Source: Trinickia diaoshuihuensis (GTDB lineage Bacteria; Pseudomonadota; Gammaproteobacteria; Burkholderiales; Burkholderiaceae). Taken from it: a DNA stretch of 64,000 bases. The DNA lies in NCBI RefSeq assembly GCF_003390925.1, contig NZ_QUBS01000014.1:37726-101725 (forward strand). The letters are read 5' to 3'. Below the pieces are notes generated by a model. It had not been told where the DNA came from. It saw only the letters and a program-made list of their open reading frames with translations, and searched no databases. This document shows positions 27,596 to 42,100 of this stretch, in pieces (the first letter of the stretch is position 1; the number at the start of each line of letters is the position of its first letter). Position numbers and translations under genes: made by a program.

Positions 27596-29431
27596 ATGAA
27601 CGATCGTCTCTCACATGATGCCCCGCCGGGCGAACCCGATGCCCCGAGCGCTGACCGGCTGGCCCGGTTGCGCGAGGCGATGGCGGCGGCGGGGCTTGCC
27701 GCCTATATCGTGCCTTCCTCCGACCCGCACCTGTCCGAGTACCTGCCCGAACGCTGGCAAGCGCGTCAATGGCTGTCGGGCTTCACGGGTTCCGCGGGGA
27801 CGCTCGTCGTGACCACCGATTTCGCCGGCGTTTGGGCCGATAGCCGGTACTGGGTCCAGGCGCAGACGCAACTAGCGGGAACCGGCGTCGAACTCGTGAA
27901 GCTCCTGGGCGGCGCGCAAGGGCAGGCCCACGTCGAGTGGCTGGCCCAACGGCTCGACGCGGGCGCGCGCGTCGGCGTGGACGGCGCCGTGCTCGGTCTG
28001 ACGGCCGCGCGTACGCTGCGGGACGCGCTGGAGGCGCGAGGCGTCACGCTCGTGACCGGCTTGGATCTGCTCGATTCGGTCTGGACCGACCGTCCGGCGC
28101 TGCCTGCGGGTCCTGTCTACGAGCACGCGCCGGAGCACGCCTGTGCCTCGCGATCGGAGAAGCTCGCCCTAGTGCGGGCGGCGATGCGCGAATGCGGCGC
28201 CCAGTGGCATTGGATTTCGACGCTCGACGACGTGGCTTGGCTCACGAACTTGCGCGGCGCCGACGTCAGCTTCAATCCGGTGTTCGTCGCCCATGTGCTC
28301 GTCGGATTGCACGATGCGACGCTGTTTGTCGGGGCGGGCAAGGTTTCCGCCGAAATCGGCGACGCCCTGGGGCGGGACGGCATCCGGATCGCGCCGTACG
28401 AGCAAGCTCGCGCGGCATTGGCGGCGCTGCCCGAAGGCGCGACGCTGTTGCTCGATCCGCGGCGCGTGACCCTCGGATCGCGGGAGGCCGTGCCCGCAAC
28501 GGTGGCTGTCGTCGAGGCCGTGAACCCTTCGACGTTTGCGAAATCGCGCAAGACCGAGGCGCAGGCGGCGCACGTGCGGCGCACCATGGAAGAGGACGGC
28601 GCGGCGCTTGCCGAATTCTTCGCTTGGTTCGAAAGCGCGCTCGGCCGCGAGACGATCACCGAACTGACGATCGATGAGCGGCTCACGGCCGAGCGCGCTC
28701 GCCGCCCCGGGTTTATTTCGCCGAGCTTCGCCACGATCGCGGGTTTCAACGCGAACGGCGCGATGCCGCACTACCGCGCGACGCCGGCCGAGCACGCGAG
28801 GATCGAAGGCAACGGTTTGCTCCTCATCGATTCCGGCGGTCAATATGTGACGGGCACGACGGACATCACGCGCGTCGTTCCGGTCGGCACGGTCAGCGAG
28901 GCGCAGCGGCGCGATTTCACGATCGTACTGAAGAGCATGATCGCGCTATCGCGGGCGCGCTTCCCGCGCGGCATTCGCAGCCCGGCGCTCGATGCGATCG
29001 CGCGTGCGCCGATGTGGGAGGCCGGGTTCGACTACGGTCACGGCACGGGGCACGGCGTCGGCTATTTCCTCAATGTTCACGAGGGCCCGCAGGTGATTGC
29101 CCACTATGCGCAGCCCGAACCGCATACGGCCATGGAAGCGGGCATGATTACGTCTGTCGAGCCGGGCGTGTACCGGACCGGCCGATGGGGCGTGCGCATC
29201 GAGAACCTCGTGCTGAGCCGCGCCGACGGAGAAACCGAATTCGGCGCCTTCCTCGCGTTCGAAACCCTGACGCTATGTCCGATCGATACGCGCTGCGTGA
29301 CGGTGTCGCTTTTGCGCGACGATGAACGCGAATGGCTCAACGCTTATCACGAAATGGTCCGCACGCGAGTCTCGCCGCTGGTCGGCGCCGGTGCGAAGGC
29401 GTGGCTGGATGCACGCACACAACCGATCTAA
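27596..29431 (+). CDS. Xaa-Pro aminopeptidase, long M24B type
   Basis: A 611-residue metallopeptidase that removes an N-terminal residue in front of proline. Two creatinase-like N-terminal domains are followed by the pita-bread catalytic domain. The five metal ligands appear in [30 protein letters not shown] and RIENLVL. The long form with a C-terminal extension resembles eukaryotic APP1 more than E. coli PepP (about 440 residues). The ATG at 27596 is chosen over the overlapping TTG at 27593. It is probably cytoplasmic, having no signal peptide. Confidence 0.9.
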   Translation: MNDRLSHDAPPGEPDAPSADRLARLREAMAAAGLAAYIVPSSDPHLSEYLPERWQARQWLSGFTGSAGTLVVTTDFAGVWADSRYWVQAQTQLAGTGVELVKLLGGAQGQAHVEWLAQRLDAGARVGVDGAVLGLTAARTLRDALEARGVTLVTGLDLLDSVWTDRPALPAGPVYEHAPEHACASRSEKLALVRAAMRECGAQWHWISTLDDVAWLTNLRGADVSFNPVFVAHVLVGLHDATLFVGAGKVSAEIGDALGRDGIRIAPYEQARAALAALPEGATLLLDPRRVTLGSREAVPATVAVVEAVNPSTFAKSRKTEAQAAHVRRTMEEDGAALAEFFAWFESALGRETITELTIDERLTAERARRPGFISPSFATIAGFNANGAMPHYRATPAEHARIEGNGLLLIDSGGQYVTGTTDITRVVPVGTVSEAQRRDFTIVLKSMIALSRARFPRGIRSPALDAIARAPMWEAGFDYGHGTGHGVGYFLNVHEGPQVIAHYAQPEPHTAMEAGMITSVEPGVYRTGRWGVRIENLVLSRADGETEFGAFLAFETLTLCPIDTRCVTVSLLRDDEREWLNAYHEMVRTRVSPLVGAGAKAWLDARTQPI

Positions 29432-29455
29432 AGCCAAAACAACAAGGAGCTTTGC

Positions 29456-30085
29456 ATGAAACCGAGGGTCGTCGTCTTCGATTTCGGCGGGGTGCTCATC
29501 GATTGGAACCCCGACTACCTGTATCGCAAGCTGATTCCCGATGCGGACGAGCGCCGCCGCTTTCTCACCGAAGTGTGCACGATGGACTGGGTGATGCGGC
29601 AAGACGGCGGGCATTCGATCGCCTCGGGTACCGAGGAACTGATCGAGCTGTTTCCGCACGAGGCCGAGCGGATCCGCGCCTTTTACGACCGGTGGCAAGA
29701 AATGATCGCCGGCGTGTTCGACGATAGCGTCGCGCTCGTCGATAAGCTGGAGGCCGCCGGGGTGCCGCTGTTCGGGCTCACGAATTGGTCGGACGAAACC
29801 TTTCCCTATGCGTGGGAGCGCTACGATGTCTTGCGCCGGTTTCGCGACGTGGTCGTGTCGGGCCGGGTGAAGCTGGTCAAACCCGATCCGCGGATTTACG
29901 CCGAAGCGTTTTCCCGCATCGACCGTCAACTGCCCGGCGTCGCACCGGCCGAGATCGTCTTTATCGACGACAACCTCAAGAACGCGCATGCCGCGGCGGC
30001 GGCCGGCTGGCATGCGATTCACCACACGAGCGCCGCGGCGACCGAAGCGAGGCTGCGGGAATTGGGCTTCGCCTTCGGCGAGTAA
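29456..30085 (+). CDS. HAD-superfamily hydrolase, subfamily IA (YihX-like)
   Basis: A 209-residue phosphatase. Motif I is FDFGGVLID (the second acidic residue is replaced by Gly, as in the YihX/epoxide-hydrolase-N group), motif II is GLTNWS, the Lys of motif III lies in KLVKPDPRIY, and motif IV is FIDDN. E. coli YihX is a glucose-1-phosphate phosphatase, but the substrate here is inferred only. AAGGAG six bases before the ATG supports the start. It follows the aminopeptidase by 24 bases. Confidence 0.88.
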   Translation: MKPRVVVFDFGGVLIDWNPDYLYRKLIPDADERRRFLTEVCTMDWVMRQDGGHSIASGTEELIELFPHEAERIRAFYDRWQEMIAGVFDDSVALVDKLEAAGVPLFGLTNWSDETFPYAWERYDVLRRFRDVVVSGRVKLVKPDPRIYAEAFSRIDRQLPGVAPAEIVFIDDNLKNAHAAAAAGWHAIHHTSAAATEARLRELGFAFGE

Positions 30086-30087
30086 GC

Positions 30088-30118
30088 GGCGCCGGCCCCT
30101 TTGGCGGGCGCCGGCGCC
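30088..30118. terminator. GC-rich hairpin between convergent genes
   Basis: GGCGCCGGC (30088-30096) pairs with GCCGGCGCC (30110-30118). It lies between the stops of the HAD gene and ettA. There is no U tract, so termination there is only probable. Confidence 0.5.
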
Positions 30119-30124
30119 GATCGA

Positions 30125-31792
<1,668 letters not shown>

Positions 31793-31899
31793 GTGCTTGA
31801 ATGAACGAAACGAGCCGCCGCCTTCGCGGAACGGGGCGGCGTGCGGGTGAATGGAGGTGAAACGCGGACGCTGGTCACCGCTTGCAACGCGTCATTTTA

Positions 31900-32535
31900 T
31901 CAACCGGGCCGGCCGTGCGTCCCGGCCCCGTCCATGAAGAGCGCAACCATTTGCGTGAACTCCTCGCGCAGCGCGAGCGTCGGCTGCAAGAGCCAGCGCA
32001 TCAACGTTCCGAGATATAGATGGTGAAACCAACTCGTCAGTTGAGCCGCGGAGAAGCGTTCGCTGATTTCGCCGGCCGCTTGCGCCTCGGCGATCAACGT
32101 ATGCCATAGCCGTGCGATATCGCCGCGGTCGGGGTCGGTCCGCGGCGGCGTGGGCAGCGGCGCTTCGCCGAGCGACAGGAACCGATGCCGCAGATACGCG
32201 GCAAGGTGAGCCGGATGTCTCCCGCACCAGTCGGCCGACGCATCGAGTTCGGCCGACACGCGCGAGACGAAGCCGTGCCGCCGTTGCAACTCGGGCGCGA
32301 GTCGGTCGAGATCGCGCTTCAGTTCCGCCTCGAGCCAATGCGCGAGCAGGGCTTCTTTCGTCGGAAAGTGGTTATAGAGCGTGCGTTTGGCCACGTCGGC
32401 CTCGAGCGCGATTTGTTCCATCGTGACGCTGCCGTAAGGCTGAGTCTCGAATAGGCGTCCGGCGACCCCGACCAGATGGGCCACCATTTGTAAGCGCTTG
32501 CGCTCCCGGCGTCCCATGTCCTCGACAGTTGTCAT
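31900..32535 (-). CDS. TetR-family transcriptional regulator
   Basis: A 211-residue regulator. The helix-turn-helix is at about residues 20-65 (TMEQIALEADVAKRTLYNHFPTKEAL), and the C-terminal half is a helical ligand pocket. I chose the ATG at 32535; the frame from 32580 would run through the operator palindrome and is not credible. It is divergent from the glycosyltransferase at 32633, with a 17-bp palindrome between them, so it probably represses both genes. Confidence 0.88.
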   Translation of the reverse strand: MTTVEDMGRRERKRLQMVAHLVGVAGRLFETQPYGSVTMEQIALEADVAKRTLYNHFPTKEALLAHWLEAELKRDLDRLAPELQRRHGFVSRVSAELDASADWCGRHPAHLAAYLRHRFLSLGEAPLPTPPRTDPDRGDIARLWHTLIAEAQAAGEISERFSAAQLTSWFHHLYLGTLMRWLLQPTLALREEFTQMVALFMDGAGTHGRPG

Positions 32536-32554
32536 GCGTGATATTCTCTGAAAA

Positions 32555-32571
32555 AATGCACGACGTGCATT
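32555..32571. promoter_or_regulatory. TetR-type operator between divergent genes
   Basis: AATGCACGACGTGCATT has perfect eight-base arms around a single central base. It is flanked by AT-rich promoter-like sequence (TAATATACAT to the right, an A run to the left) and lies 20 bases from the tetR start and 62 from the glycosyltransferase start. Confidence 0.75.
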
Positions 32572-32632
32572 AATATACATCGTATTCTTTTGAGCTTGGG
32601 CACGGTCCGCGACGAGTGGCCGGCGACAAACT

Positions 32633-33922
32633 ATGAAATTTACCGTAGCTACGTATGGGACAGAAGGCGATACTCGGCCGCTGGCCGCACTTTGCCGGGC
32701 GCTGATCGACGCGGGCCATGAGGCGCGCCTGCTCGCGGATCGCGCGACGCTGCACTCGGCTCAGGCGCTGCATGTGCCATGCGCGCCGCTTTCCGGTGAC
32801 ATCAAGCAAGCCTTGCTGCCTGGAGAGAGCTTGGGGGCGCTCATCAAGAAGCGGAGCGGGGCGCAGGCGACGGCGAACGCGCTGGCGGCGATCGCGAACG
32901 CCAATACGGCCGCGTGGATGCGGGAAGTGAAGGAGGCCGCCGAGGACAGCGATGCCGTGATCATGTCCGCCCTCGCTTCGTTCGTGGGTTTATCGGTTGC
33001 CGAGCACTTGAGGATTCCCGCGATCGGTGTGTCGATGATCCCGATCACCCCGACGCAGGAATTCGCTTCTCCGTTCTTGCGGCCCGGTGCGGTGCCGGGT
33101 TTTATGAACCGGATGAGTCACACCTTCGTCAACGGCATGATCTGGCGCGCGTTTCGCCGGGCCACCAATGCCGCGCGCGTGGATGTTTGTTCACTGGCTC
33201 CGCGCCGCCGGAACTGGACCGACCATCCAATTTTGTATGGCGTCTCGCGGACCTTATTGCCGCAGCCGGCTGATTGGCCCGCGCAAGCGATCGTTTGCGG
33301 ACAATGGACGTCGCCTTTGCCGACCGACGCTCAATGGTCGCCACCCGAGTCGCTTTCGGCGTTTTTGCAGGCCGGCGAGCCGCCGATTTACGTTGGCTTC
33401 GGCAGTATGGCCGGGTTCGATCAGGCGCGACTGCTGCCCGCGTTGATCGAGGCGATCGGTGGGCGGCGTACCGTGTTCTATCCGGGGTGGAGCGGTATCG
33501 ATGCGTCGCGGTTGCCGTCGAACTTTTGTGTCGTCGGGGAAACGCCGCACGCATGGTTGTTTCCGCGGGTGGCGCTCGTGGTGCATCACGGCGGATCGGG
33601 TACGACGCATTCCGCGACCCGCGCGGGCAAGCCTTCGGTTGTCGTGCCGTTTGCGGGCGATCAATGCTTTTGGGCCGACCGGCTGCATCGGCTCGGCGTT
33701 GCGGCGCCGGCGGTGGACGGCAATGCGCCTAGCGCGCGGTCGTTTGCCCGGGCCATCGAATTCGGCTTGCTGAGCGAGACGCAAAGGTGTGCGCGGCAAC
33801 TGGGCGACGCAATGCGGCAAGAAGATGGGACGCGGGCGGCCGTTGAGGCAATCGAGCGATTAGCCGAGGCCGGGCAAGAATTGAGGAATGTGGGGATTTG
33901 CCCGGTCAATGCGCATGCCTAG
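32633..33922 (+). CDS. Glycosyltransferase family 1/28 (UGT-like)
   Basis: A 429-residue GT-B enzyme. The N-terminal acceptor domain starts with TYGTEGDTRPLAALCRAL, as in sterol and macrolide glucosyltransferases. The C-terminal donor domain has YVGFGSM near residue 265 and the nucleotide-sugar signature HHGGSGTTHSATRAGKPSVVVPFAGDQ near 318, where the His, Gly-rich loop and Asp-Gln are conserved. Likely acceptors are lipids or small hydrophobic compounds. Divergent control by a TetR repressor suggests induction by a toxic or signalling molecule that it may modify. Confidence 0.85.
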   Translation: MKFTVATYGTEGDTRPLAALCRALIDAGHEARLLADRATLHSAQALHVPCAPLSGDIKQALLPGESLGALIKKRSGAQATANALAAIANANTAAWMREVKEAAEDSDAVIMSALASFVGLSVAEHLRIPAIGVSMIPITPTQEFASPFLRPGAVPGFMNRMSHTFVNGMIWRAFRRATNAARVDVCSLAPRRRNWTDHPILYGVSRTLLPQPADWPAQAIVCGQWTSPLPTDAQWSPPESLSAFLQAGEPPIYVGFGSMAGFDQARLLPALIEAIGGRRTVFYPGWSGIDASRLPSNFCVVGETPHAWLFPRVALVVHHGGSGTTHSATRAGKPSVVVPFAGDQCFWADRLHRLGVAAPAVDGNAPSARSFARAIEFGLLSETQRCARQLGDAMRQEDGTRAAVEAIERLAEAGQELRNVGICPVNAHA

Positions 33923-33949
33923 GGGCGAGGCTTTCGCGCGTGTGGTTGT

Positions 33950-34138
33950 CTATTCGTCGTCCGGCGAAAGCGGAGCCTCGAGGTCGATTTCGACATCTTT
34001 GGTGATAGCCCGTACGCGTTGTGCGAACTCGGGCGTAACCGGGCGAACCGCCTCCGGGTGCAATTCGATGTCCCGTGCGAGGAAGGCGAGGAACGGATCC
34101 AAGGCCGTATCGTTATCCCACTCGGCTGCGCAGCTCAT
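33950..34138 (-). pseudogene. C-terminal remnant of a PrlF-type antitoxin
   Basis: A 62-residue frame whose sequence (DPFLAFLARDI...HPE...RP...DVEIDLEAPLSPDDE) aligns with the C-terminal half of PrlF/SohA, the antitoxin of the YhaV ribonuclease. The N-terminal AbrB-like DNA-binding half is missing; the ychF terminator lies directly upstream instead. No YhaV-like toxin is nearby. A GGGGA ribosome-like site precedes the ATG, so a short peptide could still be made, but as an antitoxin gene it is broken. Confidence 0.7.
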
Positions 34139-34163
34139 TGTGAACCGTCCCCATCGATGAAAT

Positions 34164-34189
34164 GAAAAGCGAGCGGCCGTGCCGCTCGC
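34164..34189 (-). terminator. Intrinsic terminator of ychF
   Basis: GCGAGCGGC and GCCGCTCGC (34169-34177 and 34181-34189) form a nine-base stem with a CGT loop in the forward strand. On the minus strand it is followed by TTTTC, just after the ychF stop. Confidence 0.8.
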
Positions 34190-34196
34190 GCTGTCG

Positions 34197-35291
34197 TCAC
34201 ACGTTAAACAAGAAGTTCATGACATCGCCGTCGTGCACGACGTATTCCTTGCCTTCGGCGCGCATCTTGCCGGCTTCCTTCGCGCCTTGCTCACCCTTGT
34301 ACGCCACGAAGTCGTCGAATGCGATCGTCTGCGCGCGAATGAAGCCGCGTTCGAAATCGGTGTGAATCACCCCGGCCGCTTGCGGAGCCGTATCGCCGAT
34401 ATGAATCGTCCACGCGCGCACTTCCTTCACGCCTGCCGTGAAGTAAGTCTGTAGACCGAGCAGCTTGAAACCCGCGCGGATCACGCGGTTCAGGCCCGGC
34501 TCGTCCATGCCCATATCGGCCAAGAACACTTCCTTGTCCTCGTCGGCCAGATCGGCGATCTCTGCCTCGATCGCGGCGCACACCGCGACGACCGGCGACT
34601 TCTCCGCTTCCGCGTGCTTGCGCACGGCGTCCAGATGCGGGTTGTTCTCGAAACCGTCTTCTTTCACGTTGGCGACGTACATCGTCGGCTTCGCGGTGAT
34701 CAGGCAGAACGGCTTGAGCAGCGCCGTTTCATCGTCGGTGAGATCGAGCGCGCGAATCGGCTTCGCGGCGTCCAATTGCGCGCGCGCTTTTTCGAGCACG
34801 GCGGCGAGCTTCACCGCTTCCTTGTCGTTGCCCGACTTGGCGGCTTTCGCGTAACGCGCCAGCGATTTCTCGACGGTCGCCAGATCGGCGAGCGCGAGCT
34901 CGGTGTTGATGACTTCGATGTCGGACAGCGGATCGACCTTGCCCGCGACGTGAATCACGTTTTCGTCCTCGAAGCAGCGCACGACGTGCGTAATCGCATC
35001 GGTTTCGCGGATGTTCGCGAGGAACTGGTTGCCGAGGCCCTCGCCTTTACTCGCACCCGCGACGAGACCGGCGATGTCGACGAACTCGACGACGGCCGGC
35101 ACGATCCGCTCGGGCTTGACGATTTCGGCCAGCGCCTTGAGCCGCGCATCGGGCACCTCGACGACGCCGACGTTCGGCTCGATCGTGCAGAACGGATAGT
35201 TCTCGGCGGCGATGCCGGCCTTGGTCAGCGCGTTGAACAGGGTGGACTTGCCGACGTTGGGCAAGCCGACGATGCCGCATTTGAGGCTCAT
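34197..35291 (-). CDS. ychF: Ribosome-binding ATPase YchF/OLA1
   Basis: A 364-residue P-loop NTPase of the Obg group that prefers ATP. G1 is [12 protein letters not shown]3 is DIAGLV, and the altered G4 (NVKE in place of NKxD) explains the ATP preference. The C-terminal TGS-like domain ends the protein ([35 protein letters not shown]). It binds ribosomes and takes part in stress responses. Core gene, full length, single-gene unit. Confidence 0.97.
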   Translation of the reverse strand: MSLKCGIVGLPNVGKSTLFNALTKAGIAAENYPFCTIEPNVGVVEVPDARLKALAEIVKPERIVPAVVEFVDIAGLVAGASKGEGLGNQFLANIRETDAITHVVRCFEDENVIHVAGKVDPLSDIEVINTELALADLATVEKSLARYAKAAKSGNDKEAVKLAAVLEKARAQLDAAKPIRALDLTDDETALLKPFCLITAKPTMYVANVKEDGFENNPHLDAVRKHAEAEKSPVVAVCAAIEAEIADLADEDKEVFLADMGMDEPGLNRVIRAGFKLLGLQTYFTAGVKEVRAWTIHIGDTAPQAAGVIHTDFERGFIRAQTIAFDDFVAYKGEQGAKEAGKMRAEGKEYVVHDGDVMNFLFNV

Positions 35292-35570
35292 GAAAGACCT
35301 TGTATATCGACGGTTTGCGGCGAGTCGTCAGGTAGGTATCCGGGCGTAACCGGATAGCGACGGCCGCAAGGTGAATTCGGGGGCGGGACAAACGGTGCCG
35401 AGCAGCGCGTTCGAGCTGCGATCTTGTGTCCGTTTGGCCGGCGGAAACCGCAATTGTAACGCGTTCGAACCGTGGGATCGGGCAGGGGCGGTTCTAGGTC
35501 CCTATCCACTTGGACAGTGCATATTACGGTCTGATCTGTTTACACCGGCTTCGGGACGTACTACCTTGCG

Positions 35571-38562
<2,992 letters not shown>

Positions 38563-38730
38563 ATGGATCCATCGGGGGGATTGCCGCCGCGCGATAGCAT
38601 CGGATGGCAGGAATTGATTTCAAGTTGTCTCGAAAGGCGATTTCGGCGCGCGGCGGCTTAGTCGACAATGACCGTCCGGCATCGGCCATCGGCCGCTACG
38701 TCGCCACACTCCGCCTGCGAAGGACAAAGA

Positions 38731-39042
38731 ATGAACATCATCGAAAGCCGTGCATTCACGGCATCGCGCGCCTGGGGCGCGCGAGACATCGCCACCATGA
38801 ACGGCATCTCGGTGCGCTTGCACTGGACCGACGCGCCCTACGAATGGCACGTCAATGACGGCGAGGAAGTCTTCGCCGTCATGGATGGACAAGTGCGCAT
38901 GGATTGGCGCGAACAGGGCGACGTGCGGTCGGTCCTGTTGAACGCCGGCGACATCTTCTTCGCCTCGGCCGGCATGGAACATGTTGCGCATCCGGTCGGC
39001 GAAGCACGCATTCTGGTCATCGAGAAGCAGGGCAGCGTTTAA
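38731..39042 (+). CDS. Small cupin-domain protein
   Basis: A 103-residue single-domain beta barrel. The cupin motifs are recognisable as WHVNDGEEVFAVMDGQVRMDW (motif 1, one His and Glu kept) and GDIFFASAGMEHVAHPVGEARIL (motif 2 His). Such proteins bind a metal or a sugar, and a particular reaction cannot be assigned. AAGGA seven bases before the ATG at 38731 fixes the start. Confidence 0.8.
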   Translation: MNIIESRAFTASRAWGARDIATMNGISVRLHWTDAPYEWHVNDGEEVFAVMDGQVRMDWREQGDVRSVLLNAGDIFFASAGMEHVAHPVGEARILVIEKQGSV

Positions 39043-39048
39043 TCGAAA

Positions 39049-39083
39049 GCGTCCACGCACCGAAGCGTTCGGTGCGTGGACGC
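39049..39083. terminator. Long perfect hairpin between convergent genes
   Basis: Sixteen-base perfect arms (39049-39064 and 39068-39083) with a three-base loop lie between the cupin gene and the lectin gene. On the minus strand it is followed by TTTCGATT, so it may end the lectin mRNA. Confidence 0.65.
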
Positions 39084-39126
39084 GACGGTCGCAACGGTCA
39101 CGCCAGTAGGCCGCCCCGACCCCGCC

Positions 39127-42100
39127 TCAGTGACCGCTCGCCACGCTCACGCCGGGCGGGGGCTTGATGCCGTAGGCTTCGAGCGTGCTAGTGAAGAACT
39201 GAATCGCATCGGTTTGGTCGCTCTTGTCCGTCGGCCATTTCTGCTCGAAATCCTTCAACTGCGTCGCCACCAAGTCGGCTTGGTGCGGCGTGAGCGTATT
39301 GAGCCAGGACACCATGTCCGAGTCGGACAAATGGGCATTCTTGAAATAGCCGGCCAAGAACGGCCCCGCGCTCGGTGCGTTCGTGCTGAACGAGAATGAG
39401 TGCTTCGCCAATTGCTCGGCGATATCGGAATGCACGCCCATCGCTTCGAGTAGTGCCTGATCGCTGCCATCGAACTTGTGCGAGTGCGATTCGGCGTTGC
39501 CGATCGTGTAGATGCCCGCGCCCACCAGCATCAACGCGGCGCCCACGCCGGTCCATCCGACGGCGCCCGCGCCCAAGCCGAGGAACGTCCCGTCCACGCC
39601 CAGCACGCCCGCATCGACGGCCGCGCCGGTCAGGAAGGCCGCATCGCCGAGCGCGCTGATCGTGTCGCCGGTGCCTCGAAGGTAGTTCGCCGCCGAACCG
39701 CCTTGCGTGTAGTAGTAGATGGCGTTCGCCGTATCGACGCCGAGATACAGTCCATCGACGGTGTCTTTGGCCATCGTGCCGAGCGCCCCGTTTAGCGCGG
39801 TCTTCATCGTGTCGTTCAGGCCCGAGGCCATCACCCGGTCTTGCTGCTGGGCAATGAGCTTTTGGAACGCGGTATTGCCCGAGTAAGGGCGCACGGTGTC
39901 GAGGTTGCTCGGCAGCACGGCGTTCAAGGACTGCGTCGCGCCGAAGAACAAATGCGGGCCCACGTAGCTGCCGTCTTGGATCAGGTTGCCGATGTTGTGC
40001 GGCTCGCCGGCGAACGCGTCCATCAGGAATTGGCCGTTCGCGAGGAATAGGCTTCCGCTCACGCCCTTGTTGAATCGCTCGGCGAGATTGACGACCCAAC
40101 TCGCCGCCGCGGAGCCGTCGCTGGTGAACAACTTCGACTTGATCGCATCGGGGATCAGGTTGCTCTTGCTGAGGTTGCCGATCGTATTGGGATTCAGTTC
40201 GAGATAGGCCTTGCTCGCTTGATAGGCCGCATTGCGCGTCGAGCGCATGAGCCAGAGCATGTTGGTGGGCGGCGCGTTGCCCGAGGTCGGCGACGTGGCC
40301 GCGTTCGTCGTCGATTGCATCTGCGGCGAGCTGTCGAGCGCCGAGAGTATGCTTTTCGACGACGTATGCAGCGTCGGGTTCGTGTAGCGCCCGTTGCCCA
40401 CGTTCACGTTGAAGCCTTCCACGCCGTTCAAGTCGGGCGAGAATGCCGCGATCGCCGTACGCATGCCGTCGAGGCTTTCTTGCTGCGCTAAGTCGGCGAG
40501 GCCGTCGTCGTTGAGCGTCTTCGCTTGCGTGGGGTTGTCCTGCAGCATCTTTTGCAGATACTTGCTTTGCTCGGCGGGCGAACTATTGCCCCCGAAGTCG
40601 TGGAAACCGTAGGCGAAGAACGCCGCGTCTTGATCGGTTTTGGTCGTGAGGTCCTTGCTGTGGGCCGAGAATTGGTCCATCCCGATACGGGTGCCGTCGA
40701 TCGCCGCCGTTTGAACCTCCGGCCGATCGATCGCGCCGGCGCGCGCCGCGACAGCCAAACCGAGCGCGATGTTGCCGCTCGATGCCATGCCCGTGAAGAG
40801 CTTCGTCGCGAACGAGGGGTCCTCCATCAACTGAGGCTGCTGATTCAGCTTGTCGTACACTGAGATGACCGAGTCGGCGATCGATTTGACCGCCTGGGTC
40901 CCGGAGCCCACGGTCCCCGAGTCCGCCTCGACGCTGTGTTGGCACGCCGCGGCGAGGTCGCTCATCATCTGATGAGACGAGTCGTCCTGCCAGTTCGCTT
41001 GTTGCAAGCTTGCTTTGACGTCGGCCTGGATCGTCTTGTCCGACATGATCTGCGCGACTTGCCCCGGCAGCGCGGTGCTCGGATCGGTGATCTTGTTCAG
41101 CAGCGCCATGGCCGCGGCGCCGCCGTGCTGCTTGAAGGCGGCGTCCACCTGGTTGACCGGATCGGTCACGAGGACTTGCTGCTCCGCCTGTACGACCCCC
41201 GCGCGGACGGCTTGCGCGAACTTCGGATCTCCCCCCGCATACGTGGCATAAACGGTGCCGCGGGCCATCATGTCGCCGAGCGCTTTGGAGCCCGTGTCCT
41301 TGCCGGCAGTCGCCGCCACTTGCTGCGCCGTCAATTGCTGCACACTCGTCCAATCGCCTTTGGCCGCCGCTTGCTGGATCTTGCCGATCTGATCGGGCGT
41401 GCGTCCTTGCGCGTCGAGCCGCGCGCTATATAGGGCGACGGCCGTTCGCACGGCGCCTTGAAAGTCCTTGTCGTCGGGGGCGCGCGCCGAGATCGATTGC
41501 GCGAGCGCTTTCACGTCGGGCACGGCCTGCTGCATCCCGGCGTAATCGAGTTCGTCCTCGATGGTGCCGGCGAGCGTGATGGTCTTGTTCGTTTTGTCGT
41601 CGGCGTTGCCGGCGTGCTCGACATCGGATAGCTGCGTGCGCTCTTGCTCGAGGTAGTTCAGGCGTGTCGAGTCGAGGATCGTGACCTGCTGGCCGTTCGG
41701 GATCTTATAGACCGCATCTTGCGGGTTGGCCGGACGCGTGCCGAATGCCTTGCGGTCGAGGTAGGGCGTGGCGGCCAAATTTTGATCGAGCGTGCCCGGC
41801 AGTCCCGTGACGCCGTTCTGCTCGTAGATGCTCCATGCCGAGCCCGTCGAGGATTCCGGGCAGTGGATGGTATATGTCTTCAGGCCGAGTTCGGGCGAGC
41901 CGGGGGCAAACGTGACGGCCGGCGTGTTGACGCTCGGAATCGCCGAGGCCTGCTGGGCCCCGTTTTGGCCAACGATGTCCACCGGCAGCGCCGCCGTGTT
42001 CGAACTCCAGACCGGCACCGTCTGCGGCGGTTTGCCGCCGGACGCGCTCGGCGCCTCGAGCACGAGGTTGCCGTCGTCTTGCATGACGAGCGAGGCGCTT

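Noticed and set aside
34139..34196. Possible missing N-terminal half of the PrlF fragment
   Set aside because: The sequence upstream of the fragment is the ychF terminator; its translation does not resemble an AbrB-type domain.
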